The translations under genes were made by a program, and so were the position numbers. Under the pieces are notes generated by a model. It saw nothing but the letters and a program-made list of their open reading frames with translations. It made no database searches and had not been told where the DNA came from. Below are positions 49,116 to 59,158 of a stretch of 64,000 nucleotides of DNA, one piece after another. Numbering within the stretch: the stretch's first letter is position 1; each line of letters opens with the position of its first letter. Origin of the DNA: Vagococcus fluvialis. GTDB lineage: Bacteria; Bacillota; Bacilli; Lactobacillales; Vagococcaceae. Location of the stretch: the NCBI RefSeq assembly GCF_003337315.1, contig NZ_QPJV01000004.1:1-64000 (forward strand), in the 5' to 3' direction.

Positions 49116-50345
49116 CTAAACAGGCATCCCTTGGAAAGGTTGACCACATTCAGGACAGAATTTTGGCATTTGACTTGTTACAGTAATAACTTCATGACAG
49201 TTAGCACATTTCATTTGAATACCACTTCCAGTAGCAACTGGTTTAGAACCACCACATTCAGAACAGAATTTACCGGTGTTTTCTGTTTGGTCATTAGGGC
49301 AAATCCATGTGTCACTTGTAGGTTGAGCTTGATTTGCTTGTTGCTGATTCATTTGTTGTTGATTTGTTTGAGAGGCTTGAGCAAAGTAATTACCAGTTGC
49401 TCCCATGCCAGCATTCATTCCCATAAACCCGCTCATGCTACCATTTGGATTAGAACCGGCATCTTTCATTCCTTCAGCTATCGAGCCTTGAACAAAACCT
49501 TCACGAATATTAGCATCACCTAACATAGCACCTTTGTTACGCATGTTAATTAATTCTTTAGAATCATCTGTATAAGAAATACTAGAAACACCTACAGAAA
49601 CAATTTCCATACCGCGAATAGACTGCCACTGCTCATCAAGAACTGTAGACATAACATTACTTAGTTCCATACTTTTTGATGGAATATAGCTGATTCTCTC
49701 ACCAGCCATAGACATTTGACCAATTGAAGTTTGTAAAGCTGTTAAGAATTCAGATAAAAATTGTTCATTAATATCATTCATTTCAACTTGGTCTTTATTT
49801 TTAGGAAGTACATTAGTATAGAAAAGAATAGGGTCAGTCACTTTAACTGAATAAGTTCCGTGAGTTCTTAAGAATAATTCAGCATTATAGAAATTATCAA
49901 AGTAGTTAATTGGACTTGGTGTTCCAAATTTAATGCCTCTGATTTCTTGTAAATTAATATAAATAACTTTTTGTTTTTGAGGTGTTGAACCACCAAATTT
50001 AAAACGATTAAAAGATTCTTCAATCGCACCTTTTAAATTACCGCTAAACATAGAAGGAGCAGACTGGTTGCTGACTGTGTAGTAACCTTCCTCAGCTGTG
50101 TAGTCAACAATTTTACCACCATCAACTAAAAGCATCATTGTATTTGGGTAAACATGAACAACAGAACCATCTGTAATAACATCAGAAGTTCCTTTTTTAT
50201 TTCCTTGACGTTTTTCGTTTTTACGAACTAAAACACCAGTTGTCATAACTGTGTTATCACCTAAATCAGCTGGTTCAATAACCTCTAACCATTGATCTGC
50301 TAAGCCACCACCAATTGAATTTGTTGCTGCTTTAATTAATCCCAT
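49116..50345 (-). CDS. SPFH/virion-core-like protein with C-terminal zinc ribbons, YdjI-like
   Basis: 409 residues from ATG 50345 (AAGGAG upstream; the frame opens at GTG 50357 inside that site). An SPFH-type domain covers about 30-280 (VLVRKNEKRQ, YYTVSNQSAPSMF, ELFLRTHGTYSVKV). A Gln/Asn/Met-rich linker follows (NQQQMNQQQANQAQ), then two CxxC-pair zinc ribbons at the C-terminus. Bacillus YdjI has the same order and belongs to the YdjFGHI envelope-stress operon. First gene of the three-gene operon here. No PspA/YdjF gene is next to it. Confidence 0.82.
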   Translation of the reverse strand: MGLIKAATNSIGGGLADQWLEVIEPADLGDNTVMTTGVLVRKNEKRQGNKKGTSDVITDGSVVHVYPNTMMLLVDGGKIVDYTAEEGYYTVSNQSAPSMFSGNLKGAIEESFNRFKFGGSTPQKQKVIYINLQEIRGIKFGTPSPINYFDNFYNAELFLRTHGTYSVKVTDPILFYTNVLPKNKDQVEMNDINEQFLSEFLTALQTSIGQMSMAGERISYIPSKSMELSNVMSTVLDEQWQSIRGMEIVSVGVSSISYTDDSKELINMRNKGAMLGDANIREGFVQGSIAEGMKDAGSNPNGSMSGFMGMNAGMGATGNYFAQASQTNQQQMNQQQANQAQPTSDTWICPNDQTENTGKFCSECGGSKPVATGSGIQMKCANCHEVITVTSQMPKFCPECGQPFQGMPV

Positions 50346-50464
50346 GTACCAGTTCACTCCTTAAAATTTTCATTTTTTAGTTTGTTGATTAGTCAATTTT
50401 ATCATAGAAAGAGAAGAAGAAACAATCAGTCAAAGGGAGTAGGTGAATGTTTTTAGTAAATAAA

Positions 50465-50490
50465 AGAGGCTGACTCAAATGTCAGCCTCT
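50465..50490 (-). terminator. Terminator of clpP / DsbA-like gene
   Basis: AGAGGCTGAC (50465-50474) pairs perfectly with 50481-50490; on the minus strand it is followed by TTTTATTT. Confidence 0.85.
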
Positions 50491-50498
50491 AATAATAT

Positions 50499-51014
50499 TT
50501 ATTTTTCTAATAAAGCAATTAACTCTTCATTTGAAATTTTTTGGTCGAAAACTTGGTCTCCAATAATAACAGTTGGGATAAAGAAGACATTCGCATCGAT
50601 TGCTTCTTCTAAAATTGCTTGACTCATTTCATCGTTATCTTGTAGTGATAAGCCAAGAGTATTAACAGCATAATCAGCGATTTCAGTATGATCTTCTAAA
50701 TCCCCCCAAATATCTTGAGTATCATAAATAGCTTTAATTGCACTCATTGCAGAAGCATCAGTTGGTACATGGTGATGCATAATATTTCCTTTTGCTAATG
50801 CAGGTTTTTCTTTATCGAAAAGTTTAATAATACGCTCAATTTTACCAGCATTTACATATTCTTGTAATAAATCATTTTTTTCATCAAACCACTGTCTACA
50901 GTAAGGACATCTAATATTGATGAACTCGATGATCTTTACAGGTGCATCGCTGTCACCAACTTTAATCCCATTAGTAGTATTTAATTTTGATACATCAACA
51001 TCTGTCATTCCCAT
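50499..51014 (-). CDS. Cytoplasmic DsbA/thioredoxin-fold oxidoreductase
   Basis: 171 residues. Thioredoxin fold with active site CPYC (C36, C39) in FINIRCPYCRQW, a helical insertion (about 65-130) and the cis-proline in FFIPTVIIG. No signal peptide or lipobox, so the protein is predicted to be cytoplasmic, unlike exported DsbA. It lies 13 bp downstream of clpP on the same strand with no terminator between, so it may share CtsR-controlled transcription. A role in thiol stress is plausible from context only. Confidence 0.8.
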   Translation of the reverse strand: MGMTDVDVSKLNTTNGIKVGDSDAPVKIIEFINIRCPYCRQWFDEKNDLLQEYVNAGKIERIIKLFDKEKPALAKGNIMHHHVPTDASAMSAIKAIYDTQDIWGDLEDHTEIADYAVNTLGLSLQDNDEMSQAILEEAIDANVFFIPTVIIGDQVFDQKISNEELIALLEK

Positions 51015-51027
51015 ATAAAATCACTTC

Positions 51028-51621
51028 CTATTTTAAGTTTGAGCTGTTAACCATTACTTCGTCAATTAAACCGTATTCTTTAGCTTCCTCAGCAGACATA
51101 AAGTTATCACGATCTGTATCTTTTTCAATGATTTCAATATCTTGTCCAGTATTTTCAGCTAAGATTTTATTTAATCTCTCACGCGTATTTAAAATGTGAC
51201 GAGCAGCAATTTCAATTTCAGTTGCTTGTCCTTGAGCTCCGCCTAAAGGTTGGTGAATCATGATTTCAGCATTAGGTAAGGCAAAACGTTTTCCTTTAGT
51301 ACCAGCTGATAATAAGAAACTTCCCATTGATGCTGCCATTCCTAAAACAATAGTTTGAACATCTGCTTTAATAAAATTCATTGTGTCATAAATAGCAAGT
51401 CCAGCAGAAACACTTCCACCTGGTGAGTTAATATAAATGAAAATATCTTTTTCAGGATCTTGTGCATCTAAAAATAGTAACTGAGCAATAACTGAGTTAG
51501 CTACATTGTCATCAATTGGTCCACTTAACATAATAATTCGGTCTTTTAAAAGTCTTGAGTAAATATCATAAGCTCTTTCTCCGCGAGAAGATTGCTCGAT
51601 AACTGTTGGTATTAAATTCAT
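51028..51621 (-). CDS. clpP: ATP-dependent Clp protease proteolytic subunit
   Basis: 197-residue serine protease of the Clp tetradecamer, degrading proteins delivered by ClpX/ClpC/ClpE. Catalytic triad S98 (GMAASMGS), H123 (MIHQPLGG) and D172. AGGAGG precedes ATG 51621. The upstream promoter carries a CtsR heat-shock operator. The DsbA-like gene follows. Confidence 0.97.
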   Translation of the reverse strand: MNLIPTVIEQSSRGERAYDIYSRLLKDRIIMLSGPIDDNVANSVIAQLLFLDAQDPEKDIFIYINSPGGSVSAGLAIYDTMNFIKADVQTIVLGMAASMGSFLLSAGTKGKRFALPNAEIMIHQPLGGAQGQATEIEIAARHILNTRERLNKILAENTGQDIEIIEKDTDRDNFMSAEEAKEYGLIDEVMVNSSNLK

Positions 51622-51691
51622 AAAAATTCCTCCTAAGATAAAGCTTCAATAGCTATATTTTAACATAGTTTAAATTATCTACCTAGAATAA

Positions 51692-51721
51692 AGTGTACCT
51701 AAATGGTCAATAAAGGTCAAA
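51692..51721 (-). promoter_or_regulatory. clpP promoter with CtsR operator
   Basis: The heptad repeat GGTCAAT (51705-51711), AAA, GGTCAAA (51715-51721) matches the CtsR consensus. On the minus strand TTGACC (51720-51715), 17 bp, TACACT (51697-51692) is the promoter, so the repressor site covers the -35. Confidence 0.88.
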
Positions 51722-51792
51722 AGATAAGCTCTTTAAAAACGTAGGTAATTGGTAACAGATAAATATGTCAGCTATGATTAAAAATGATATAA

Positions 51793-51832
51793 TAAAAAAA
51801 TAAAGCAAAGAGATGTATCTCTGTGCTTTATT
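51793..51832 (-). terminator. Terminator of tRNA-Arg
   Basis: A stem of about 13 bp pairs TAAAGCA...AGAGAT (51801-51814) with 51817-51830, with one mismatch; on the minus strand it runs into a long T tract. Confidence 0.82.
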
Positions 51833-51834
51833 AA

Positions 51835-51906
51835 CACGCCCTAAGGGAATCGAACCCCTGTCTTAAGAACCGGAATCTTATGTGATATCCACTACACTAA
51901 GGGCGC
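51835..51906 (-). tRNA. tRNA-Arg (CCG)
   Basis: Read on the minus strand: acceptor GCGCCCT (51906-51900) pairs with AGGGCGT at 51842-51836, with a G-T at the first pair. The anticodon stem TAAGA/TCTTA has loop TTCCGGT, giving anticodon CCG. The T-loop is GGTTCGATTCC. No CCA is encoded. It reads the CGG codon. Confidence 0.9.
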
Positions 51907-51978
51907 TTAATTACCTTATTAATTCTATCAAAAAATAAGTAAATAGCAAGATAATTAGGATAAGGAGCTGAAGTTTTA

Positions 51979-53313
51979 GTGAAGTTTGAACAACGAATCA
52001 AACAAACCCAACAACAAACTCAAAAGCTTGCCATGACGCAAGAATTACAACAATCCATTCAAATGCTTCAATATAATACAGAGGATTTACTTTCGTTTTT
52101 AGAAAATAAATCATTAGAAAATCCATTATTAGAAGTAAAAATAGAAACAGATGAAATGATTTTACCTAAAAAGACTAGCACATCTAACCATTCAGATGAT
52201 CAAAAGACAGAATGGATGGAGCAAGTACCAGATGAATCTATTTCATTGTTTGAGTACTTAATTAATCAAGTACATTTAAATTACCGTGAAACGTATTTAA
52301 GAAAACTAGTACTATACCTAATAGAGTTTATTGATTTAAATGGTTACTTAACAACACCACTTGAAGAAATAAGAGAAAAAACAGAAGCAACAGAAATTCA
52401 GATGTTAGATGCCCTAACATTACTTCAAATGCTTGAACCAACTGGTGTAGGAGCAAGAAGTTTAAAAGAATGTTTAATGCTTCAAATTGAGAAAGATGAT
52501 TCAGCACCGAATTTAGCTTATATAATAGTTGAAGAGTACTTTGAAGAGTTAGCCAATCGGAAATGGTCGATTATTCAAAAAGCTTATGATATAGAAGTTT
52601 TTGAAGTACAAGATATTTTTGACTATATTCAAAAACTACAGCCCTATCCTGGAGCTAATTTTTCCCGAGAAGAAGAAAGCTATATTATTCCCGATGTGGT
52701 TGTTAAAGTGAAAGATGATTTAATAGAAGTCTTAAGCACAAAAAGTAGTACGCCAAAACTAATTTTTCAACAAGCTTATTTCGAGAGAATGAGTCGTGAG
52801 TCTGACAAAGAAGTGCAAGAATTTTTAAAAATAAGAAAAAGTGAATTTGAGTGGTTACAAAAAGGCGTTCTTCAAAGAGGAAATACGATTTTGCGTGTTG
52901 CTGAGGAAATTGTGAAACACCAAAGTCAATTCTTTTTAGATCCTAAACGTCCATTAGGGCCACTACAATTAAAGGAAGTAGCTAAAGCATTGTCGATTCA
53001 CGAATCAACAGTTAGCCGCAGTGTAAATGGTAAATATTTACAAACTGATTTTGGAATGTTTGAGTTAAGGTCATTCTTTACTACTGGAATTTCACAAGGT
53101 CAATCAGGAGAAGATGTGTCAACTGACTCAATTAAAAAAGAAATTTTAGATATTATTAATGAAGAGGATAAAAGTAAACCACTATCAGATCAAAAGATTG
53201 TTGACCTGCTATTAGCTAAAGAAATAAAGATTTCAAGACGTGCTGTTGCTAAGTATCGTGACGAGCTTGAAATCCCAGCTTCATCAAAAAGAAAGCGATA
53301 TGATCGAAAGTAA
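51979..53313 (+). CDS. rpoN: RNA polymerase sigma-54 factor
   Basis: 444 residues. Region I is glutamine/leucine-rich (QKLAMTQELQQSIQMLQ, ENKSLENPLLEV) and interacts with activators. The core-binding domain and helix-turn-helix follow (GPLQLKEVAKALSIHESTVSR), then the C-terminal RpoN box ISRRAVAKYRDELEIP that reads the -24 element. The start is GTG 51979 with AAGGAGCTGAAG upstream. In this window it serves the acoLABC promoter and the AcoR activator. Adjacent to cggR, as in several LAB. Confidence 0.95.
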   Translation: MKFEQRIKQTQQQTQKLAMTQELQQSIQMLQYNTEDLLSFLENKSLENPLLEVKIETDEMILPKKTSTSNHSDDQKTEWMEQVPDESISLFEYLINQVHLNYRETYLRKLVLYLIEFIDLNGYLTTPLEEIREKTEATEIQMLDALTLLQMLEPTGVGARSLKECLMLQIEKDDSAPNLAYIIVEEYFEELANRKWSIIQKAYDIEVFEVQDIFDYIQKLQPYPGANFSREEESYIIPDVVVKVKDDLIEVLSTKSSTPKLIFQQAYFERMSRESDKEVQEFLKIRKSEFEWLQKGVLQRGNTILRVAEEIVKHQSQFFLDPKRPLGPLQLKEVAKALSIHESTVSRSVNGKYLQTDFGMFELRSFFTTGISQGQSGEDVSTDSIKKEILDIINEEDKSKPLSDQKIVDLLLAKEIKISRRAVAKYRDELEIPASSKRKRYDRK

Positions 53314-53335
53314 AAAGAATATTTATAAAACATAC

Positions 53336-53475
53336 TTGAATAATTTGTGATTAACTGTTACACTGTTTTTGTAGGGTTGAGCAAAGCAAAAATACGTTTT
53401 TTGATTTTGAATCAACCTGTTTTTTTAAATACTATGGGTCGCGGTAAGTCTACGTTGGACAAAAAACGACCTACA
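53336..53475 (+). promoter_or_regulatory. cggR-gap promoter and candidate CggR operator
   Basis: TTGAAT (53336-53341), 17 bp, TACACT (53359-53364). The ~120-bp leader contains GGGTC (53436-53440), GGAC (53457-53460) and CGACC (53467-53471), a spaced arrangement reminiscent of the CggR operator located downstream of the cggR promoter in Bacillus. The promoter is seen; the operator is tentative. Confidence 0.5.
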
Positions 53476-53490
53476 AAGGAGTTCACCTCG

Positions 53491-54528
53491 ATGCTTCACG
53501 ACTTAGAGATGATTGAGAGAATCGCTCCTGACATGATGCAAGTGGTTGAAAGTAGGTATCGTGTTTTACGAAATATTTATTGGATGCAGCCAGTTGGTCG
53601 AAGAACCTTAGCTCAGAAAATAAATGTATCAGAGAGAACTTTACGAACTGAAACAGATTTTCTTAAACAACTGAACCTCATTAACTCTAATAAAAGTGGT
53701 ATGTCTTTAACTGCTGAAGGCCTACAAGTTTATGAAGGACTTGAAAAGTTCATGGCTGAGTATTCAGGTACTCGCGTTAAAGAAAGAGAATTATCTAATA
53801 AATTAGGTATTGCTCGTTGTATCATCGTAGCAGGAGATAGTGATCAAGAGAAAAAAGTTTTAGAAAAATTTGGTCCTATTGTTTCTGATCTGTTAGCAAA
53901 TAAATTGCCTGACGGAGAAAATACCATTGCAGTAATGGGTGGAACGACAATGGGAACTGTTGCAGAAAACATGGAAAAACTAGCAACACCAAATAGACAT
54001 GTACTTTTTGTACCTGCAAGAGGTGGCGTTGGTGAAACAGTCCAAATCCAAGCTAATTCAATTAGTGGGGTAATGGCTGAAAAAACAAGTGGAGATTTCA
54101 AACCTCTATACGTGCCAGAACAAGTTAGTCCTGAAACGTATGAGTATTTATTACATGAACCTTCTGTTCAAAGTGTCTTGAAGTTAATTGAAAATGCTAA
54201 TGGTGTTATCCATAGTATTGGAGATGCTCTTCATATGGCTGAACGCCGTGGCATGAGTGAGGAAGATATGAAGATGCTAGAGGAAAAAAAAGCTATAGCA
54301 GAATCATTTGGTTATTTCTTCAACGAACAAGGAGAAGTCGTTCATAAAATCCCACGTATAGGTCTTCAATTGAAAGACTTACAACATATTCCGTATGTGA
54401 TTGCAATTGCTGGTGGTAAAAGTAAGGCAAAAGTAATCGAGGCATACATCAAAAATGCACCAGAACAAACTTGGTTATTAACCGATGAAGGTGCTGCTAA
54501 TCAGATTTTAAAAGAGGAAACTCTTTAA
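53491..54528 (+). CDS. cggR: Central glycolytic genes regulator CggR
   Basis: 345 residues of the SorC/DeoR family. An N-terminal winged helix-turn-helix (about 20-70: GRRTLAQKINVSERTLRTE) is followed by a sugar-phosphate-binding domain (NTIAVMGGTTMGTVAENM, VPARGGVGE, IHSIGDALHMAERRG). It represses the gap operon and is relieved by fructose-1,6-bisphosphate in Bacillus. ATG 53491 is the start: AAAGGAG lies upstream and the protein then begins MLHDLEMIERIAPDMM like its homologues; the open frame from 53347 is leader. It heads the operon it controls. Confidence 0.93.
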   Translation: MLHDLEMIERIAPDMMQVVESRYRVLRNIYWMQPVGRRTLAQKINVSERTLRTETDFLKQLNLINSNKSGMSLTAEGLQVYEGLEKFMAEYSGTRVKERELSNKLGIARCIIVAGDSDQEKKVLEKFGPIVSDLLANKLPDGENTIAVMGGTTMGTVAENMEKLATPNRHVLFVPARGGVGETVQIQANSISGVMAEKTSGDFKPLYVPEQVSPETYEYLLHEPSVQSVLKLIENANGVIHSIGDALHMAERRGMSEEDMKMLEEKKAIAESFGYFFNEQGEVVHKIPRIGLQLKDLQHIPYVIAIAGGKSKAKVIEAYIKNAPEQTWLLTDEGAANQILKEETL

Positions 54529-54571
54529 AATAAAAAAATTTTTTTCGATTTTCTAAAGGAGGAAATCTCGC

Positions 54572-55576
54572 ATGACAGTAAAAGTAGGTATTAATGGTTT
54601 TGGACGTATCGGACGTTTAGCATTCCGCCGTATTCAAGAAGTAGAAGGACTAGAAGTAGTAGCAATCAATGACTTAACAGATTCAAAAATGTTAGCTCAT
54701 TTATTAAAATATGATACTACACAAGGACGTTTCAATGGTGACGTTGAAGTTCATGATGGTTTCTTTAAAGTTAACGGTAAAGAAGTTAAAGTTTTAGCTA
54801 ACCGTAATCCTGAAGAATTACCATGGGGAGAATTAGGAGTAGACATCGTTTTAGAATGTACTGGCTTCTTTACTTCAAAAGAAAAAGCTGAATTACACTT
54901 AAAAGGTGGAGCGAAACGTGTTGTTATTTCTGCACCAGGTGGAAACGACGTACCAACAGTTGTTTACAACACTAACCACGATATCTTAACAGGTAAAGAA
55001 ACAGTTATCTCAGGTGCTTCATGTACTACTAACTGTTTAGCTCCTATGGCTGATGCTTTAAACAAAAACTTTGGTATTGTTGAAGGATTAATGACAACAA
55101 TCCATGGTTACACTGGTGATCAAATGACTTTAGATGGCCCACACCCAGGTGGAGACTTCCGTCGTGCACGTGCTGCTGCTGAAAATATCGTACCTAACAC
55201 AACTGGTGCTGCTAAAGCTATCGGTTTAGTTATTCCAGAATTAAACGGAAAATTAGACGGAGCTGCTCAACGTGTTCCTGTTGCAACTGGTTCATTAACA
55301 GAATTAGTAACAGTTTTAGATAAAAAAGTTACTGTTGAAGAAGTTAATGCTGCAATGGAAGCTTGTGCTAACGAATCTTACGGATATACAACTGATCAAA
55401 TCGTATCTTCTGATATTGTAGGTATGACTTATGGATCATTATTTGATGCAACTCAAACTAAAGTAATGACAGTTGGAGACCAACAATTAGTTAAAACTGT
55501 AGCTTGGTATGATAACGAAATGTCATACACTGCTCAATTAGTTCGTACTTTAGAATATTTTGCAAACTTAGCTTAA
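54572..55576 (+). CDS. gap: Glyceraldehyde-3-phosphate dehydrogenase
   Basis: 334-residue NAD-dependent glycolytic enzyme. Rossmann motif [16 protein letters not shown] (acidic residue after the second strand, indicating NAD), and the catalytic cysteine in [12 protein letters not shown] (C151). TAAAGGAGGAAA is a very strong ribosome site. Codon choice is strongly biased as expected for a highly expressed gene. It lies 43 bp after cggR and before an internal terminator. Confidence 0.97.
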   Translation: MTVKVGINGFGRIGRLAFRRIQEVEGLEVVAINDLTDSKMLAHLLKYDTTQGRFNGDVEVHDGFFKVNGKEVKVLANRNPEELPWGELGVDIVLECTGFFTSKEKAELHLKGGAKRVVISAPGGNDVPTVVYNTNHDILTGKETVISGASCTTNCLAPMADALNKNFGIVEGLMTTIHGYTGDQMTLDGPHPGGDFRRARAAAENIVPNTTGAAKAIGLVIPELNGKLDGAAQRVPVATGSLTELVTVLDKKVTVEEVNAAMEACANESYGYTTDQIVSSDIVGMTYGSLFDATQTKVMTVGDQQLVKTVAWYDNEMSYTAQLVRTLEYFANLA

Positions 55577-55599
55577 TTAAAGTTTAAAAAATTCAATTG

Positions 55600-55632
55600 A
55601 AGCGGGGAAGCTGACACGCTTCCTCGCTTTTT
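55600..55632 (+). terminator. Internal terminator between gap and pgk
   Basis: AAGCGGGGAAGC (55600-55611) pairs with 55618-55629 (one G-T) and ends in Ts. It probably makes a gap-terminated transcript more abundant than the full operon; leakage or a second promoter must supply pgk onward. Confidence 0.85.
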
Positions 55633-55663
55633 AATTAACCATTAACGGGAGGCTTTACTCATC

Positions 55664-56851
55664 ATGGCGAAAAGAACAGTAGAAGATTTAGAATTAAAAG
55701 ATAAAAAAGTTTTAGTACGTGTAGACTTCAACGTACCTTCAAAAGACGGTGTTATTACAAACGATAATCGTATTGTGGCAGCATTACCAACTATTAAATA
55801 CATTACTGAACAAGGTGGATCAGCTATTTTATTCTCACACTTAGGTCGTGTGAAAACAGAAGAAGATAAAGCTGGTAAATCTTTAAAACCTGTAGCAGAA
55901 CGTCTTTCTGAATTACTAGGAAAACCAGTTAATTTTGTAGCTGAAACTCGCGGAGAAGCTTTAGAATCAGCTGTAGCTAAATTAGCTGCTGGAGATATCT
56001 TAGTTGTTGAAAACACACGTTTTGAAGACATCGATGGCAAAAAAGAAAGTGGAAACGATCCAGAATTAGGTAAATACTGGGCATCATTAGGTGATGTATT
56101 CGTAAACGACGCTTTTGGTACTGCTCACCGTGCTCATGCTTCAAACGTAGGAATCGCATCTAACTTACCATCAGCTGCAGGTTACTTAATGGAAAAAGAA
56201 ATCAAATTTATTGGTGGCGCTGTTGATGAGCCAAAACGTCCTTTCGTAGCTATCTTAGGTGGCGCAAAAGTATCTGATAAAATTGGTGTTATTGAAAATT
56301 TAATCGACAAAGCTGATAAAATTCTTATCGGTGGTGGAATGACTTATACATTCAACAAAGCTTTAGGTCGTGAAATCGGAAAATCTATCGTTGAATTAGA
56401 TAAAGTTGATTTAGCTAAATCTTTATTAGAAAAAGCTGGCGACAAAATTATCTTACCAGTAGATACAGTATGTGCTGCTGACTTTGATAACGACGCTCCA
56501 ACTGAAATTCACGAAGAAAATATTCCTGCTGATTTAGAAGGTTTAGACATTGGTCCTAAATCAATCGAGTTATTCACTAAAGAATTACAAGGTGCTAAAA
56601 CAGTCGTATGGAATGGCCCAATGGGAGTATTCGAATTACCAACATTTGCAAAAGGAACAATCGGTGTATGTGAAGCAATTGCTAACTTAGAAGATGCTAC
56701 AACAATCATCGGTGGTGGAGATTCTGCAGCTGCAGCTATTCAATTAGGTTACGCTGAGAAATTCACTCACATTTCAACTGGTGGTGGAGCTTCATTAGAA
56801 TACTTAGAAGGTAAAAAATTACCAGGTGTAGAATCTATTTCTGACAAATAA
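55664..56851 (+). CDS. pgk: Phosphoglycerate kinase
   Basis: 395 residues, two-domain kinase making ATP from 1,3-bisphosphoglycerate. N-terminal RVDFNVP, substrate-binding SHLGR, hinge [11 protein letters not shown]-domain [12 protein letters not shown] and WNGPMGVFE, and GGGDSAAA near the end. GGGAGG lies upstream. Strong codon bias. Followed 20 bp later by tpiA. Confidence 0.97.
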   Translation: MAKRTVEDLELKDKKVLVRVDFNVPSKDGVITNDNRIVAALPTIKYITEQGGSAILFSHLGRVKTEEDKAGKSLKPVAERLSELLGKPVNFVAETRGEALESAVAKLAAGDILVVENTRFEDIDGKKESGNDPELGKYWASLGDVFVNDAFGTAHRAHASNVGIASNLPSAAGYLMEKEIKFIGGAVDEPKRPFVAILGGAKVSDKIGVIENLIDKADKILIGGGMTYTFNKALGREIGKSIVELDKVDLAKSLLEKAGDKIILPVDTVCAADFDNDAPTEIHEENIPADLEGLDIGPKSIELFTKELQGAKTVVWNGPMGVFELPTFAKGTIGVCEAIANLEDATTIIGGGDSAAAAIQLGYAEKFTHISTGGGASLEYLEGKKLPGVESISDK

Positions 56852-56871
56852 TTTTAAAGGGGTAAAAAAAT

Positions 56872-57627
56872 ATGCGTAAACCTATTATTGCAGGTAACTG
56901 GAAAATGAATAAAACTGTAGCAGAAGCAAATGCTTTTGCAGAGGCAGTTAAAACTAATGTTCCTTCAAATGATAAAGTGGATTCAGTTATTGGATCTCCT
57001 GCACTTTTCTTAACTGATTTAGTAAACATTGCTAAAGGAACTGATTTAAAAATCTCAGCACAAAACTGTTACTATGAAAACAGTGGAGCTTTCACTGGTG
57101 AAACTTCACCAGCTGCATTAGCTGACTTAGGTGTTGATTATGTTATTATTGGTCACTCAGAACGCCGTGAGTATTTTGGTGAAACTGATGAAGACATTAA
57201 CAAAAAAGCTAAAGCAATTATTGCTAACAACATAACTCCAATTTTATGTTGTGGTGAGTCTTTAGAAACTTATGAAGCAGGACAAACTGCTGAATGGATC
57301 GAAGGACAAATTACTGGTGGCTTAAAAGATTTAACTGAAGAGCAAGTATCTAACTTAGTTATTGCTTACGAACCAATCTGGGCTATTGGAACTGGTAAAT
57401 CAGCTGACGCTAACATTGCTGACGAAATCTGTGGCGTAGTTCGTAGTACTGTTGCAAAACTTTACAACGACACTGTTGCTAGCAAAGTTCGTATCCAATA
57501 CGGTGGATCAGTTAAACCAGAAAACATTGCTGAATATATGGCAAAAGAAAACGTTGATGGTGCATTAGTTGGTGGAGCTTCATTAGAAGTTGATTCTTTC
57601 TTAGCACTATTGGAGGCTGTAAAATAG
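56872..57627 (+). CDS. tpiA: Triosephosphate isomerase
   Basis: 251-residue TIM barrel interconverting dihydroxyacetone phosphate and glyceraldehyde 3-phosphate. N-terminal GNWKMNK, electrophile H95 in IIGHSERRE, catalytic base E167 in [11 protein letters not shown], phosphate loop [16 protein letters not shown] precedes ATG 56872. One base separates its stop from gpmI. Confidence 0.97.
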   Translation: MRKPIIAGNWKMNKTVAEANAFAEAVKTNVPSNDKVDSVIGSPALFLTDLVNIAKGTDLKISAQNCYYENSGAFTGETSPAALADLGVDYVIIGHSERREYFGETDEDINKKAKAIIANNITPILCCGESLETYEAGQTAEWIEGQITGGLKDLTEEQVSNLVIAYEPIWAIGTGKSADANIADEICGVVRSTVAKLYNDTVASKVRIQYGGSVKPENIAEYMAKENVDGALVGGASLEVDSFLALLEAVK

Positions 57628-57628
57628 T

Positions 57629-59155
57629 ATGACAAAAGCACCTATTGCTATGATTATCCTTGATGGATATGGAAAACGCGACGAAGTAACAGGAAACGCT
57701 GTACTTCAAGCAAATACACCTAACTTTGACCGTTACTGGAATGAATTTCCTCATAACCAATTAAAAGCTTCAGGGCTTGATGTTGGTCTTCCAGAAGGTC
57801 AAATGGGTAACTCAGAAGTAGGGCATACAAACATTGGAGCAGGACGTATTGTCTACCAAAGTTTAACTCGTATTGATAAAGCTATCACTGATGGAGAATT
57901 CCAAACCAATGAAGCTTTAAACAACGGGATTGCTCATGCTTTAGAAAATGACTCTGACTTACATTTATTTGGTTTATTATCAGATGGTGGGGTACATAGT
58001 CATCAAAATCACCTTTACGCTTTACTTAAAATGGCTAAAGAAAAAGGTGTTAAACACACTTACGTACATGCCTTCTTAGATGGTCGTGACGTATCTCCAA
58101 CTTCTGGTAAAGGATTCATGGAAGAATTAGTTAAATTCATCGATGAATTAGGATACGGAGAAATTGCTACAGTCTCAGGACGTTTTTATGCAATGGACCG
58201 TGACAAACGTTGGGAACGTGTTGAAAAAGCTTATAATGTATTAGTAAACGGTGAAGGAAACAAAGCTGTTGACCCAGTTGAAGCTATCGAAGCTTCATAC
58301 GCTGCTGGCAAAAACGATGAGTTTGTTCTTCCAACTGTGATTGAAAAAGACGGCAAACCTGTAGGAAGCGTTAAAGACAACGATGCAGTTATCTTCTTTA
58401 ACTTCCGTCCAGACCGTGCCATTCAATTGTCTAATGCTTTCACTGATGTTGAGTGGGAATTCTTTACAAGAGAAAATCATCCAACAAATGTTAAATTTGT
58501 TACGATGACATTATACAACCCAAGCATTGTTGCTGAAGTTGCTTACCCACCAATTGAAATGAAAAATGTAATTGGAGAAGTACTTTCAAACAAAGGACTT
58601 AAACAATTACGTATTGCTGAAACTGAAAAATACCCACACGTTACATTCTTTATGAATGGTGGACGTAATGAGGAATTTGAAGGTGAAAACCGTATTTTAA
58701 TTAACTCACCAAAAGTTGAAACATATGATTTGCAGCCTGAAATGAGTGCTTACGAAGTAACAGAAGCTTTAGTAGCCGACATTGAAGCAGACAAACATGA
58801 TGCGATTCTTTTAAACTTTGCTAACCCAGACATGGTTGGACATTCTGGTATCTTAGAAGCTGCTATCAAGGCTATTGAGGCAGTAGATGAGTGTTTAGGT
58901 AAAGTTGTGGATGCGATTCACGCTAAAGGTGGTCATGCCATCATATTTGCCGATCATGGTAACTCTGAAACAATGACAACTCCTGAAGGCGAACCTCATA
59001 CTGCTCATACAACAGTTCCAGTACCAGTTATTGTTACTAAAGCTGATGTAGAACTTAGAGATGGTGGTCGCTTAGCTGATATTGCACCAACTATGTTAGA
59101 TTTATTAGGTGTGGACAAACCTGCTGAGATGACTGGAGAGTCATTAATTAAATAG
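57629..59155 (+). CDS. gpmI: 2,3-bisphosphoglycerate-independent phosphoglycerate mutase
   Basis: 508 residues, alkaline-phosphatase-superfamily, Mn-dependent. Motifs are ILDGYG, the phosphoserine region [31 protein letters not shown], the metal site [12 protein letters not shown] and ADHGNSE. It converts 3- to 2-phosphoglycerate. GGAGG lies inside the tpiA end. The gene sits in the glycolytic run; the cofactor-dependent form is not in the window. Confidence 0.96.
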   Translation: MTKAPIAMIILDGYGKRDEVTGNAVLQANTPNFDRYWNEFPHNQLKASGLDVGLPEGQMGNSEVGHTNIGAGRIVYQSLTRIDKAITDGEFQTNEALNNGIAHALENDSDLHLFGLLSDGGVHSHQNHLYALLKMAKEKGVKHTYVHAFLDGRDVSPTSGKGFMEELVKFIDELGYGEIATVSGRFYAMDRDKRWERVEKAYNVLVNGEGNKAVDPVEAIEASYAAGKNDEFVLPTVIEKDGKPVGSVKDNDAVIFFNFRPDRAIQLSNAFTDVEWEFFTRENHPTNVKFVTMTLYNPSIVAEVAYPPIEMKNVIGEVLSNKGLKQLRIAETEKYPHVTFFMNGGRNEEFEGENRILINSPKVETYDLQPEMSAYEVTEALVADIEADKHDAILLNFANPDMVGHSGILEAAIKAIEAVDECLGKVVDAIHAKGGHAIIFADHGNSETMTTPEGEPHTAHTTVPVPVIVTKADVELRDGGRLADIAPTMLDLLGVDKPAEMTGESLIK

Positions 59156-59158
59156 TCC

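Noticed and set aside
48585-49523. Plus-strand frames opposite the YdjG- and YdjI-like genes
   Set aside because: Antisense shadows without ribosome sites; the minus-strand genes have clear domains.
53400-53427. Small hairpin followed by Ts in the cggR leader, possible attenuator
   Set aside because: Stem of six AT-rich pairs with a four-base gap before the T run; too weak to call.
53347-53490. 48-codon N-terminal extension of CggR
   Set aside because: It overlaps the promoter and leader, is not like CggR N-termini, and AAAGGAG precedes ATG 53491.
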